DNA of 64,000 bases, from contig JAJQJQ010000041.1 in assembly GCA_028622995.1 (NCBI GenBank), positions 682,001-746,000 on the forward strand, read 5' to 3'. Under the pieces are notes generated by a model that worked only from the letters and a program-made list of their open reading frames with translations, was not told where the DNA came from and did no database searches. This stretch comes from Panagrolaimus kolymaensis (taxonomy: Eukaryota; Nematoda; Chromadorea; Rhabditida; Panagrolaimidae). Below are positions 48,892 to 61,185 of the stretch, in pieces; within the stretch, counting starts at the first letter, position 1; every line of letters starts with the position of its first letter. A program made the position numbers and the translations under genes.

Positions 48892-49226
48892 CAATATTGA
48901 TATTTTTAATTTTGTTTTTTAGTTGCCAAAACATTTTTATTCACAAATTTCCAAAGATAAAAATATGATATTAACTGATCTCCCAAATGAAATATTGGTG
49001 AGTAATTTGCTTCAATAAAAAAAAAATAACTTAGGTATTAAACTTTTAATTCTAAATATTTTAGAGCAAAGTTTTAAATTTTGTTTCATTTGATGATCTT
49101 TACAATCTCGAGATCACGAATAAACGGCTTCGCAGCGTTGTTTTAAATAATGTTTGGCCGAAGAAGCGTACGCTCGATCATGAATCACTCATTAAATATA
49201 CTGATTATCCCCTTATTATCAAATAA
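48892..49226 (+). pseudogene. Truncated F-box gene duplicate fused to foreign tail
   Basis: ATG 48965 starts MILTDLPNEIL (exon 48965-48997), then the exon from 49065 continues the F-box and the following KKRTLDHESLIKYTDYPL. At about 49213 the homology to the F-box gene ends and the sequence switches into the duplicated tail of the 39252-41350 gene, giving a stop after IIK at 49224-49226. All LRRs are missing. It might still make a roughly 65-residue F-box peptide, but is most simply a partial duplication. Confidence 0.7.
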
Positions 49227-49505
49227 TGAAAAGAAGGAATCCAAAGGTGATACAGATACTTCAGTTTCTGATGATGATCCGCCAAGTTGTTAATAAAAAG
49301 AATTTGCTTTTAAATTTTCCTTTGTATTTGAAGAAAATTAAATTTTTTTTTAATGTTTGCTTTACTTCTTTGTGACACATGTATGGAATATCCATAAAAC
49401 TCTTGGGCTCGCATGATTACTCCATCCTCAGCAAAAGTTGACACGTAAAACATTAAAACTATAGTCGTTCTTTATTACAATAAAAAAAAATTACAAACAA
49501 TAAAA
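49220..49505 (+). repeat. Direct duplicate of the 41273-41559 gene tail
   Basis: This repeats the last codons, stop and 3' flank of the unknown gene at 39252-41350, joined to the truncated F-box copy at a junction near 49213-49220 where both parents share a short ATCAAA-like stretch. It lacks the rest of the gene. Confidence 0.85.
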
Positions 49506-49633
49506 AGCGACAATTACAAACTAAGTTTAAGTTTTAACAAACAAAAAGAAAAAAAGCCCCAAAAGTTGGGTATACAACAACAAACAACAAAGAGTTTTAC
49601 ATTAACAAACAATTATTAAGGTTAGATAGTAAA

Positions 49634-50951
49634 TTATTGCTTTTGAATAAGTGGTCCACCAGATTGTTCCAAAAATCGACGACGAGTTCCACAATTTCCA
49701 CAGCAAAAATGTTTGAGACCTTGTTCTCCTTTGATAACAGAAACCAGCCCAATGCATTCACGAAAATATGGATTGACATTTAACTGGCCACAAATACCAA
49801 CAACATCTAAAAACCAAAAATGCGAGAGAGAAAAGGAAAAGAAAAAAGCAAACCTTCATTAACTTGAGTTGGTGGAAGCTGGCGAAGTCGTGGAATAAGT
49901 ATTGGATGGTAGCGAACATTGCGTTTAGGCTTGGAGATAATTGCATCAGCCTTTGTTCGTTTCAAGGTAGTTCGTGATTTCTTTGAAATACCAGGTGCAA
50001 GGAATTCTCCATTTTGGTTATTGCTTGGATTCATATTCTGGTAAGATAGAAGAGATGGTAGAGAAGGAGAAGATAGTTTAATAACTTCACCAGAATATGG
50101 AGCACCAGCAAAGTTCAAACTTTCATGGATCAAGTTATCAAGAACGTTTGGTTGAGACATAGAAAATCCAGACTTGGCTCCAGTTCTTGGTGTTCTTAAT
50201 TTCTTTGTAGCACGAGGTAAAAGGAACGCATCATTTTGACCATTGCTTTGATACATGTTTTGAAGAGGTGTTGGGGGCGTTGATAATGGAAATACAAAAC
50301 TTCGCTTCATACCTCCAGAAGAACATGGAGCACCAAAAGGATTCAAATCTTCAAGAATTTTGTCATCAGCAGTCTGAAAAAAGTAACAAAGATTATAGCT
50401 GGAGAATGACAATGATAACATAATCTTGGTCAGAAATATCAACGTCAAACAAATGTGTTTTAAGCTTTGATAATCAGATCCATAAGAAAGATGACGCAAA
50501 CTTACTAAAAATGAAAGATCAACATCCTTTAAATCATGTAAAGGTGTACGATTAACTCTTGAATCATCTTTCTAAAAAAGAATATTTGTTAGTAACCATA
50601 ACGAAACGTAAACAGTTTACCAATATTGTAGCTTCGTTTAATACGTGCATTGAATATTCATAAGCCTATAAAAATCAATCATAAATCGAAAGATATCGCA
50701 ATAAACAAATAACTTACATGTGAACGATAGCCGCTATCATTATTACGAACCATTTCATTTCCACGTGGTAAACTTTGGCTTTGATGATTCGTGTAAGCAG
50801 GAATACGATGCCATACACCTTGAACAGAAACAAATTCAACATATTTTGGATGTTGAAAGATTCCATCATTTTTGTTGTTGTTGTTTGATTGAATTGGTTG
50901 ATGATGAACATGGTTTGAAGTTTTACCAATAACAGTAGGTGGAGCAGCCAT
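49634..50951 (-). CDS. Unknown protein with internal duplication and Cys-rich C-terminus, 345 aa
   Basis: Five exons in transcript order (50951-50718, 50665-50621, 50571-50506, 50373-49854, 49806-49634) join in phase. The N-terminus is Asn/His-rich. The long exon holds two imperfect copies of a ~60-residue unit, each starting near LNPFGAP/LNFAGAP, including an NG(Q)N(D/G)(A/E)F motif and ending with a basic KKLRTPRTGAK/KKSRTTLKRTK stretch. The last exon has Cys residues in the order C-G-Q, then REC, then FCCGNCGTRRRF, which looks like a small metal-binding knuckle. I do not recognise the family. Basic patches plus Cys knuckle suggest an RNA- or DNA-associated protein (inference). ATG 50951 is used because the longer frame starts with TTG. 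Confidence 0.65.
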
Positions 50952-51668
50952 TTTGAACTTCAATTTGAAACGAAACGAAGCCAGTATTAGTATCGATCAA
51001 TGATTGGCTAATATGGATAGAAGCAAAGCCTAAAAAATGGATACAAGCATTAAAAAAAAGCAGCAAAAAAAGCGATGGAACAAAAGAAATTTAGAAGCTT
51101 GGAAAAAAAGCAGACGATGGAAAGAAAAGAAAAACGTGACAAGCAGCTTCAACGCGGTCTTGACACTTTTGGCGGGGTTTCTTTTGCCATTGTTTACCTA
51201 CGGTAGCAATAATAACAAGATGAAAAAAAAGTTAGTTAGGTTGCTTTTTTAGGTCTAAAAGTTTATAAAAATTATGTCAGGATTTTATGATTAGGTTGTT
51301 AGCTGCATTTTGTTTGTACTTTCTTGAGCTATTGTTTTACAGTATTAGTAATTACCACCATCAATAATTTTCTTTGATTTAAAAATGCTCCGTTTTACTA
51401 ATATTTTTTGTTTGTATTTGATAAAGTCATTAATTATACATATTTATGAAATGAGAAGAGAAAGATAGAGAGAGTTTAGCGATCGACAAACATGCATAAT
51501 AACAAACAAAAAAAGAGTTTTTAACGGAAACAAACACACACGCGCAGCGCAATCTATCTCCATCGCATGCTTTTTTTTTCATTCATTTCATTTTTATAGT
51601 TTGCGATCGAATAAAAAAAGGAATTTTTCTTTGTTATTGATTTTTATCGCTCATTAAATAATTAATAG
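50952..51668. other. Divergent intergenic region
   Basis: Seven hundred bases between divergent genes. It includes an ORF of 71 codons rich in Lys and Trp (51037-51252) with no domain, and a GAGAGA-type stretch at 51455-51480. It may hold promoters for both neighbours; no box is assigned. Confidence 0.4.
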
Positions 51669-54600
51669 ATGGTTAATGAATTTGATCGATTAGCGGTATT
51701 TATAAGTGATGGAGATGTAAGCTATGCGGAAAAACAATTAGCCAAAATAAATGATTCGGAATTATCAAGTTTAAAAAATATTCTTGGACAAAATTTACTT
51801 TTTATTGCCATTGTTGCAGATAAAAATAAAATGGTTGAATATTTATTAAAGTTTGAATTTGTTTGTTTAGTTAATTAAGCTACAATTTTTTAATTTTTTA
51901 GACGAGGCTTATCCATTCACGATAAAGATGCATATGGTCGAACACTTTTGCATTGGGCTGTAAAACATTCAGCTTCTAATTGCATAAAATTTTTGGTTTC
52001 AACTGATGCACAAAATCGAATCCTTGCTACAGATAATTCTAAAATTACTCCACTCCATCTTGCGGCAGAACAAAAAAGTGTTAAAGTTTTTAGGGTTAGT
52101 AAACTCTTCTTTTTTTCACCAATGTTTAGTTAGCTTAATGTATTTTATGGTTTAGACTTTATTAAATTATTTACCAACAAATATTAACTTTCATGAAATT
52201 GTGGATATTCATAAACGAACGATCCTTCATTATGCTGCTCAAAATGGAAGCTATGAAGTTTGTCAAATTATTGTATCAGAAGAAATGATGCCCATGGATT
52301 CAAGGGATGAACTCAATCATACACCTTTGATGTATGCATCCAGTTGCAAATTTGGTAAAAGCTTTTCTCTGTTTTTTAAACAAACGTATCTAAGCACTTA
52401 TGCTCGCATTAACAACAACAATGCACCTTTAAAGATTCTAAACTAATAACCCTTTCCATTGTTTTTAGCCTTCGATGTATTCAAAATTCTTCTCCAAAAG
52501 AAACCATCAACTTTAGGACATCGAAACAAATCAGGTCTCACCGCATTTCATTTAGCTGTAATAGCAAATAATCTTGAAGCAGTTGAATATCTTTGTAAAG
52601 AACACAAAAATTCTTACACCTTGATTGTTGATAGCAAAAATCGTACGCCATTACATTATGCAGCAACAACGGGAAGAAAAGAAGCAGCAGAAATTTTGAT
52701 TAAACATGGAGCAAGAAATGATAGCCGAGATATTTATGGCGCAACTCCAACTCATTATGCTGCACAAACTTGTAGAGAGACATTAGAAGTAATAATGGGT
52801 TCAACAACATTAAGCGTAAGTTAACCATGTCTTTTATTTTATAAAATTACAAAAACAAAAATTAAACATTCAACTGGGTCAGTTATTACAATAAATACTA
52901 ATATAAAGATAAATGCTAGTGGATTTCAGAAATCAGAGATGGAAACATCATGAAAAGATTCATTGAGATTCTTTCTAAAAAAGAGCAAAGGGTTAGAAAG
53001 TTAAAAAGTAAATAGAAAAAACATGCCGTTTAGCAGCAAGATCAGTATAAGGTGAGCATGGAGTAAAAGCGCGTTTGCGTGGATTTGCGCGTAAGCTACG
53101 TCGAAAAGTAAATTTTTGATAAAAACTTCGACGAGTAAATGAGCTATTTAATTTTGACGGCTTCTTTTCAACCATAGGTGAAAATGGTTTAACTTGAGAT
53201 GAAGTATGACGAAAATTACGAGAATAAACACGTGGCATATGCATTCTAGGATTCTTTGGAACATTTCCTGATGGACAAATATAAGCACAGAATGCACGTA
53301 ATGGATGCTTTTGATTTGGAACATTTTGAACACAACCAAGTTGAAAAGCTCGACCAATAGTGGGAGCAAGATTGACTTTCGAGCTTGGAATCTAAAAAGG
53401 CACTCATTGTCATAAGTTCGTTCTAGCAAGGTATTAGTACTTACATTTTCATATCCAAGTGAACTTAAAAACAAGTCACGATCCATAACAATTTCAACAG
53501 GTACACTATCACCAGTATCTTCACGAACACCAACAGAATCGAATAAAAGCTCCGATGGACCAACTCCAACAAGATGAGCATAACATGTAATAGTTTTTCC
53601 AAGTGGTTTACATGATAATGCGATGAAATTGATTCGACGAAGTTTTGTTTTCAAAAATGATGGAACAGGTGTAACAAGAGCGAGTAAAGTACGACTTGGT
53701 TGAGTGAGCATTTGAAAGCGATGATTCTGAAACAATGTATGATTAACAAAGGAAAAAGTCAAAGGCTACTTACTGTTTTAGGTTCAAATTCATTACCAAC
53801 CAAAAGTTTGTAAAGAGTGTTTGGTGAAGGCCAAATTTGAGGATGAATAACGACGTTTGAAGCAGCACCATCAGATGCAATAACCAAACCATCATTACGA
53901 TTTTCTTTAACAAGTAATTCAGTTTGAAGAACATGAGAAGTAGTTTTGGTTGTATCTGTAAAATTCTGTTGTTAATCTAATCAAAACATGCAATGATGAT
54001 TATGGATGTAAGAAAGGTTGTAACAAAGCATAATGGATATTCTATTTACAATTAAGCAAACCATACCGAAAGTTAACCATTCACAATAGTAGCCAAAAGA
54101 TGTCTTGAAATTTCTCCAAGTCGATGGAAAGTCATAGGTTAACTTGAATTCAACTTCAGTACCAATTGGAACAGCTGAAAAAAGATGACCTTCACCCAAA
54201 TGCATTGGAGTTCCATTGATTGTTGTATCTCGATTAAAGAATACAAATACACCATGATCCTTGAATGAGCGAGCACAGATGATTCTTCCATAGTTTTCAG
54301 TTACTTCAATAACCAAACCTTTTTTCGTTTTCTTTGTACATTCTTTAGGTCTAGTACTTTGAATTGGAGCTAAAAAATGATATTTCAATAGTAAAAAAAA
54401 GTTAGAGAAGATAATAAGGGAAAATATTGTTCGAATAGTTAACCTCACTTTTCTTAACCCTTTGTGAAATCAGTTATAAACATATGAAAAGGACTTACCA
54501 CTACGGTATTCAGTAAACAGTCGTTTTGGATTGAACATAGCCACTGAAAAACAAGATCATTGAACAACAAACAAGCAAACAAAAAACTAAAAAATCTTGC

Positions 54601-56132
54601 GTAAAAAAATTTCAAAACAAAAGAAAATGTAAAAACGCGAGAGAGGCAAAAATTTGAAATGAAACAAAGCTTTACAAAGGATTTAGGTCTTATAAAGAAA
54701 AACTATGGCCGCTCAAACAACACACAACTTTTTTTTGTAAACCAAAAAATTCTAATATCTTCAACATTCAGTAAGCTTGTGTATCTATGATTTCTTTATC
54801 AATAGCTTGAATAAAGCATTTATTGAAATTACACAATTTATTAATAAAAAACGCTTCCATAAATTTTTCTTTCATGAACTCCATTTTTTGTTTTGAAAAG
54901 GGTCGATGATTTACTTTTATTTGACCATTATTTTTGTCAAAAATTAAACTGTTATTATTCTTGCTTTGGGTCATTGATTTTAAAGCATCTTTCAAGGCTA
55001 ACGCATATCCTTTTGCTTCGTTAATTCACACTTATGTTCATCCAATGATTATTATAATGATTTTTTTTCTCTCTCAAAATCGTGATTAACTTTTTACTTT
55101 TTTTAAACCAACCCATGGATGAAGATTCCTAAGCTATAAACACATACCTAAAAAACTATTATTTTTGCTTGATTACTGTGATTTTTGATAACAGCTTTGA
55201 TATTGATTTTTGAAATTTCTTAGTCCACTTTTTTGTTGTTGTTGCAAGACTCGATAACATCAAAATATATTATTTAGTTTGCTTATTTAAATTCGCCCCC
55301 ATTTTTTTAGGATATTTATGATAATAAAAAGCGTTCATGCTTTATGTGGGCTGTATTAGCAGAAAATGAGGATGTTGTTCGTTGGATGCTTGACAACAAA
55401 TCCCTTTCAATTGATCGACAAGCTAAAGATATTCATTATCGAACTGCTTTACATTTAGCTGCCCAAATTGGAACATTAAATATTTCAAAACTTTTAGTTA
55501 AACAAGGATGGGCTTTAAATGATCGAGATGTAAATAATGCTACACCATCCCATTTAGCTGCAGGTGGTGGACATACTGAATTAATTCGTTGCTTTCAAAC
55601 CGCTTTAGCGGATAAACACGAACTTGATTTAGCTGATAGGTAAGAAGCATTAAATAAATTTTTAATTTCATTCTTATTTTTTTATTTTGTTTTTAGAACT
55701 CCATTATTTTATGCTTGTGCAGCTGGACAAACTTCAACAGTAAAAATTATGATAGAAGATTTAAAATTTCCTACAAATGTCGTGGATCGACACGGTCAAA
55801 CTCCATTACATTATGCTGCATTTTCTGGAATTGCAGCATGTGTAAAAGTTTTGATTGAAGTAAGACTTTTATTTAAATTTATTAGAAGCTACAGTAACTC
55901 TCTTCTTTTTTAGCATCGCTGCGATGTAAATGCAATCGATGAAAATGGTAAAACTGCTTTTCATATTGCATGCCAAAGAGGCAAACTTGATATTGTTAAA
56001 ATTCTTATTGAAGCTGATGCAGAAATTAATGTTTCATCAGCTAAAACTGAAACTCCATTGGCTCTTGCCGTTGCAGCAGGGCATACTAAAATTGTGGATT
56101 TATTAACGCCTCTTGTTGACGGGGATTTATAA
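51669..56132 (+). CDS. Ankyrin-repeat protein, inversin-like (possible MLT-4 relative)
   Basis: Eight in-phase exons (51669-51850, 51902-52094, 52156-52354, 52469-52815, 55311-55639, 55697-55859, 55914-56132) plus none missing at the ends: that is seven listed blocks, and the frame runs from ATG 51669 to TAA 56130-56132, about 540 aa. The protein is almost entirely ankyrin repeats, about 14, with consensus pieces such as GRTLLHWAV, KITPLHLAAEQ, RTPLHYAATTGRKEAAEILIKHGA, HYRTALHLAAQIG and GQTPLHYAAFSG. No IQ motif, membrane helix or death domain follows. Uninterrupted N-terminal ankyrin arrays of this kind are typical of inversin; in C. elegans the inversin-like protein is MLT-4, needed for moulting, but orthology here is unproven. 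A 2.5-kb intron (52816-55310) contains another gene on the opposite strand. Confidence 0.8.
52993..54538 (-). CDS. Unknown protein (~401 aa) nested in the ankyrin gene intron
   Basis: Five exons in transcript order (54538-54499, 54369-54067, 53955-53774, 53726-53445, 53391-52993) join in phase. After MFNPKRLFTEYR comes a segment reading GLVIEVTENYGRIICARSF and HGVFVFFNRDTTI. This alternation is reminiscent of cold-shock/OB-fold beta barrels, followed by two further beta-rich stretches of similar size. The C-terminal ~90 residues are strongly basic (Arg/Lys/Phe/Ser). There is no signal peptide. A nucleic-acid-binding role is plausible from the OB-like segment and basic tail but is inference. 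The whole gene lies within the intron 52816-55310 of the plus-strand ankyrin gene. Confidence 0.65.
54768..55022 (-). pseudogene. Possible exon remnant or short frame
   Basis: A minus-strand frame without an ATG near its start reads ALALKDALKSMTQSKNNN and ends DKEIIDTQAY before a stop at 54768. It is preceded by an in-frame stop near 55026. Composition is coding-like, but no start or acceptor is convincing. It lies in the same ankyrin intron, upstream of the nested gene. Confidence 0.25.
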
Positions 56133-57406
56133 AACACAAACGTTTTTGAATGGAAGAATTTGGGTATTTTGGCGAATATTAACTTCTTTTTTTAATACTT
56201 ATTTTTTATGATACATAAATTTTAAACGATTCTTTCCCATTTTTACTGATATTTTTTTCTCTTTGATATATAATGATTTTTTCATTTTAAAAAATATTCA
56301 AATTCTAATTAATTTTTATTTCCATCTTTTTGTAACCTAAAAACAACAGACAAAAAAAAGTTGCTTCATTTCTTTGTTCACTTTTTAAAGTTGATTTTTG
56401 AACAAAAAAAATTTAGAAAATTTAGGCCAAAAATAGTAAGAAAAAGCATTTTAGAAATTTTAATATAAAAAAATACAAATGTAAGTAAGCTTTCCTTCAA
56501 ATTTATTTTTGATAATTACAAAAGTCCAAAAAATCATATATTTATGTTATTATTATTTTTGTGTCACTTTTTTAATTTCATAAAAAAAAGACTCATAAAG
56601 TTTAAAGTTTCAAATGAACAAAAAAATTTCTAGACACTATTATTTTACTTCTCAACATTTTTCGATTTCAAGCAAAATCCTTTTTATATATATTAATTTT
56701 TTTCTTGAGTTGCTCATTCTTTAAAGTTAATACCTAAAAAAAGCGAAAAGGTTAAATGAACACATTTACTCCCCCTCATATTATTGCTGCATTTTATCCT
56801 AATTAATCTCTATTTCCAAAAAATAAAAAACCATTAAACAAATTCGAACTCAAAAAATAAAAATATGCTTTTGACGCGTGCGTTTTAGTTTTTTTACTGT
56901 TGTTTTACGATCAATGATTCCAGTTATTTCTCTCTCTATTTTGTAAAAAATGTCATATTTCATAAAATAAAAAAAGAAGCTTAGCCCCTCAGCTTTAATC
57001 CCTTTATTACAATCAAATAATGACAAATTTAAAAAAAATTGAATCGTAAAAAAATAACGTAATCAAAATGAGAGAAACAAAAAAAAATTTATGAAGTATT
57101 TTTTGAAAATCGATTTTTTCTTTCAATCTTTTTTCTTTTTCCGCTCTAAAAAAATAGGAAATAATAATTGTTTGATTTATTTTGTTTTTAATAATCACAT
57201 AAATTTTTTTATGCCCCATGAAACTTTTAACAAGGAAATAATTTGTTTTCCAATGTAAGTTTTTTTAAAAATTTAAATTAGCTTTTATGTTTCAATTTGC
57301 TTATTTTAAAAATTAATTAATTATTTATTTATTTTTAATTAATTTTTTCCCGCTTGTTTTTTTGTAAAGATTTTTTCTATGCTTTTAACATAATTTTTTT
57401 TTGTAG
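56133..57406. other. Intergenic region
   Basis: AT-rich sequence between the ankyrin gene and the TSP1/C6 gene. A first exon for the latter should lie here but I cannot place it; a GTAAGTTT donor-like site is present at about 57255. No other gene was seen. Confidence 0.4.
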
Positions 57407-59267
57407 GATTAAACAAAATTTTGCAGCCCTCTTCGCTTTAATATCATTTATAATTTTGATGATATGCGAAGAGGGTGCAGCTGTGGATTGCCAGCTTATT
57501 GGTAATTGGGGTGCATGGGGTGATTGGTCGACGTAAGTTACGGTGGACTCTCACTTTTAAAAAAACCTAACAGAAAATTTTAAAGATGTCCAACAAATCC
57601 TCCAATTCCAATGTTAAATATTCAAAGAAGGTTAAGAGATTGTATACCACAGCCAATAGATTGTACCGAAGTTTCTCAATATAATTGCAAGTGAGTTTAT
57701 TAGTTTGATTTTTTTTTGAGGAATAAAAGTTAAATGAATGAAAGTTTAAGTGGCCCATATTCCCAAGTTGTGACATGTGATACTAGAACATCGACGGCTG
57801 TAGCTACAACAACGGTGGCGTCTACGACTCCGCTGGCGACTACCTCAACGACGACGACGACAACTACTGCAGCACCCACAACTTCCACAACGACTACACC
57901 AGTGCCTACAACACCCTCTACAACCACCACCATCGCAACAACTACCACGACGAGCAGGCCACCAAGTATGTTTTTTAAAAATATTTATTGACAACGATCT
58001 AATTTTTTTCTTCTTATTATGTTTTGAGTTCAAATTTAAAGTTTACAGTTTGCCCCATTTTGAATCTTTATTTTTTATATATAAGTTGAGGCAGGGAAAA
58101 AAGCTTCAATATTGTTATCAATCTCTAAATTTTTATACAAACTGACTTATTTTTAGATTGTTGTGGTGCATTAACCCAAAATGTGAATCAAGCAAATTTT
58201 GCTGATGGCGAAATGCGTTTTGTTTATAATGATAATACATGTCGAACATCAGCTACAGTAACATGTTCACAACCTCAAGTCCAAGGTTTAGAGCAGATAG
58301 CGTCTATAGTTGTGAATCAAGTTAATTATGTCGAGACCGGGATTGATACGGTTTCACTTCCAGCAACTTGTGTTAATGGAATTTGGCAAATGGGTCAACC
58401 TCCTTTGAATGTAATGAATTTAGAATGTCGATTAAGTGACTCTATTACCACGACCACTACTCCAATTCCAACTTCGCCTAGAACCACAACAACATCGACT
58501 ACGACTACTTCCACAACCACTGCAGCTCCAACAACAACTTCAACAACTACTCCAGTGCCAACAACGACTAGCACAACAACTACAACTCCAGTGCCCACAA
58601 CGCCTTCAACCACAACAACCACTGCAGCTCCAACGACTCCATCAACAACAACGACTACAACTGCAGCTCCCACAACTCAGTCATCAACAACATCAACAAC
58701 AACTACAACTGCAGCTCCGACAATTACAACAACTTTAACTCAAATTTTAACAACCATTTCTACAACTCTTTTCCCATCATCAACACCAACTACAACAGTT
58801 GCTACACCAACGGTTCCAACTGTAGGTTTAATCCCAAAAAATATACGAAAGTGTTTTTTAAAATTTAAAATTTATTTGTAAATTTTCATTATTTTGTAGG
58901 ATCCAGCTTGCGCTGGAACTGAATGGAATACATGGTTGGAATGGTCAAATTGCACGGATACTTGTGGTTCATGTGGAACACATCAGCGATTTCGAGCTTG
59001 TACTAAAGCTGCGCCAACTTGTCGATGTCCAGGGTAAATTATTTTTTTACATTGTCTTGCCCAAAGTTTCTCATTCAAAGTTACTCTCTAAAAATTTAAA
59101 TATTTTTTCTTAGGAGCGCAATTGATAAAACTGTTTGTAATACAGCTGTATGCTTATATCCTCGTTCAGCACCATGTTGTGAAAATTATGCTCCATTTAG
59201 TCAAGATGGTCAATTCGTATGCGTACTTAATTCAACCATTAGCACTCTTGGGCGAAAGCGGCGATGA
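57407..59267 (+). CDS. Secreted TSP1 / C6-like / mucin-linker protein
   Basis: Exons 57407-57532, 57586-57690, 57745-57965, 58157-58821, 58900-59033 and 59114-59267 join in phase. The first has an acceptor at 57405-57406, so a short upstream exon with the start is missing; an internal ATG at 57459 is also possible. Order of parts: a hydrophobic signal (ALISFIILMICEEGAA), a TSP1-like domain (NWGAWGDWSTC...RRLRDC), a Thr-rich mucin linker, a nematode C6-like domain (CCGALTQN...CRTSATVTC...CVNGIWQMG...C), a second and longer Thr/Pro linker, a second TSP1 (TEWNTWLEWSNCTDTCGSCG), and a Cys-rich tail ending GRKRR. The linkers should be heavily O-glycosylated. It is probably a secreted cuticle- or matrix-associated protein (inference). 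Confidence 0.8.
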
Positions 59268-61185
59268 TGATGACGATGTTAGATATTATTTCTATCAATT
59301 GAAATTGGTGTGGCGTGTATTAAAAATAAATAATAAAAGAGATAAATGTTATTTTAAAAAAATATCGCATAAAAAAAAGAAACAATGACAAATACAAAAT
59401 AGACAAGAAAAATGTGTCTGTAAAATAAAAATAAATCCCGGACACAAACTATCCAACAAAAAGAAGAAAAAAAATGGTGACATTATTTTTTTCAAAAAGT
59501 TAGCTAACTTCCTTCCTTCTTGCTTTTTTTTGTTTTGTTTTGTTTTTGTTTGAACAAATGACCTTAAAAAATTATATATAATAAAAAGGGTTCATTCGTG
59601 AAAAAAAAAATTATTTAATTACATGGATTTTGATGAATCAAGAAAGGGTTAGTCAAAGCTCATTAAATCTTGAAAATGTAATAAAAGTTTGAGTTAAAAA
59701 TGGACGCTCAAAACCATTTTTTTTATTTCTCAAATTTAACTATTTTTGAATTAATTTTTTGGAGTGCTTGAAAAGGTTTGTAGGTCACCAGCGACTGATG
59801 TTTCTCATGTTAGTTTTTTTTCTCAAATAAATTCACTTTTTTAAAATTCTGTATGCATCATTGTTTCATTTTTTGTTTGCAAAATTACTCTTTTTTTTAG
59901 ATTCCAAAAAGCTTTTTATTTCCGGTTATGTTTTCTGTTTTAAAAAAACTGTTCACTTACTTCCGGTTCCAAAATCATTCATGATTTGAGCTCACGATTA
60001 GTTTGACCTATGATCAAAGCTTTTAATGCAACCATATAAAAGAAGCGAACATTATTTCTTCCCTTTATCATAGTTTTTTTTCTTCACTCATTCATACACA
60101 TTTTTAATTTTTTTTAAACCCTTTGTTTTTTTAATAGTTTTTATCTTGCTCGAAATCCGTCATTTTCTTCTTTTTTTTTATAAAACTAGATAATCCATAA
60201 AAACAACAATCTTTGTATGTATGCGATGCATATCAGCAGCATATTTTACTATTTTTGAATCTGGATTTCTAAGAATAAAATAAATTGTATGAAAAAATAT
60301 TTATTGAAACTTTTGTTTCTTTTTGCTAATCAGATATTTTTAATTAAAAATCTTTTAAATTTTTATTAATCTAAAAAACACGGAAAAATCTTGTCAAAAT
60401 GAAATATTTTTATTGGATTGATTCAGCTGCAACCAAAAAAAGCAGTAAATGGACACAAAAATATTAGCCTTTTTTATCCATAAAAAAATGTTTGTTTGTT
60501 TGCGTTTTTTTAAATATTTTTATAACCCTACTTCCGTATTTTTTACACACACGCGGTCGGTCACTCACTCATTTTTTCCTTCGAATTCTTGATGTTAAAA
60601 ATGCTTTGATAATTAACCATCACACATTACCTTCAAAAAAACCATTTGCTCCCTTTTTTATGCATTTATTTATCATATTCGAGAGCAGCGAGTCAAAGTT
60701 TATCATTTCTTTCACTTTTTTTTCCTTTCAAATTTTTATTTATTTTTTTATTACCTTTTTTTGTTTTGGTTGTTCTTTGATCAAAAAATATTTTTCTTAT
60801 TAACTGTTTTTTTTGATTCGCTGACATCTTTGTCGTCGTCGCTTTGGTCTTCGTCGATTTTGTCAAATAAGTCGAAGAAGAAGACCAAATGGGAAAATTC
60901 TTTATAGGTTCTTAGTGGCCGGTGGTGTAAAAATTAAAATGATATTTCTCTTTTCCTTTTTTTCCTTTTTTTATATTTGTTTGATGGGTGTTAAAGAAAG
61001 TAGCCATTATTTGATTTTCCTGTTTTAATGCGTTAATTTTTTCCATTTTAAATGAAAAACATCCGAGATTTTTTTCATTCTTTCTTCTTTTTTTTATGCG
61101 CGCGTTTGATAATAATAATTTTTATTGTCTTTTTTCCAAAACGCTTTGTTTGTTCTAAAACTGATTTAAATTCCAGAAGAAAAAT
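59268..61185. other. Intergenic region upstream of pmt-2-like gene
   Basis: 1.9 kb of AT-rich, homopolymer-rich sequence with a GTC-type microsatellite near 60830-60860. No gene was recognised. A TTCCAG acceptor-like site at 61171-61176, ten bases before the next ATG, may be a trans-splice site. Confidence 0.45.

Noticed and set aside
49634..49806. Nanos-type zinc finger in the Cys-rich exon
   Set aside because: The spacing and His residues of the CCHC pairs do not fit.
51037..51252. 71-codon Lys/Trp-rich frame
   Set aside because: Sits in a divergent promoter region, low complexity, no homologous feature recognised.
57730..58673. Val/Gly-rich minus-strand frames
   Set aside because: These are the reverse complement of the Thr-rich mucin linkers (ACA/ACC codons).
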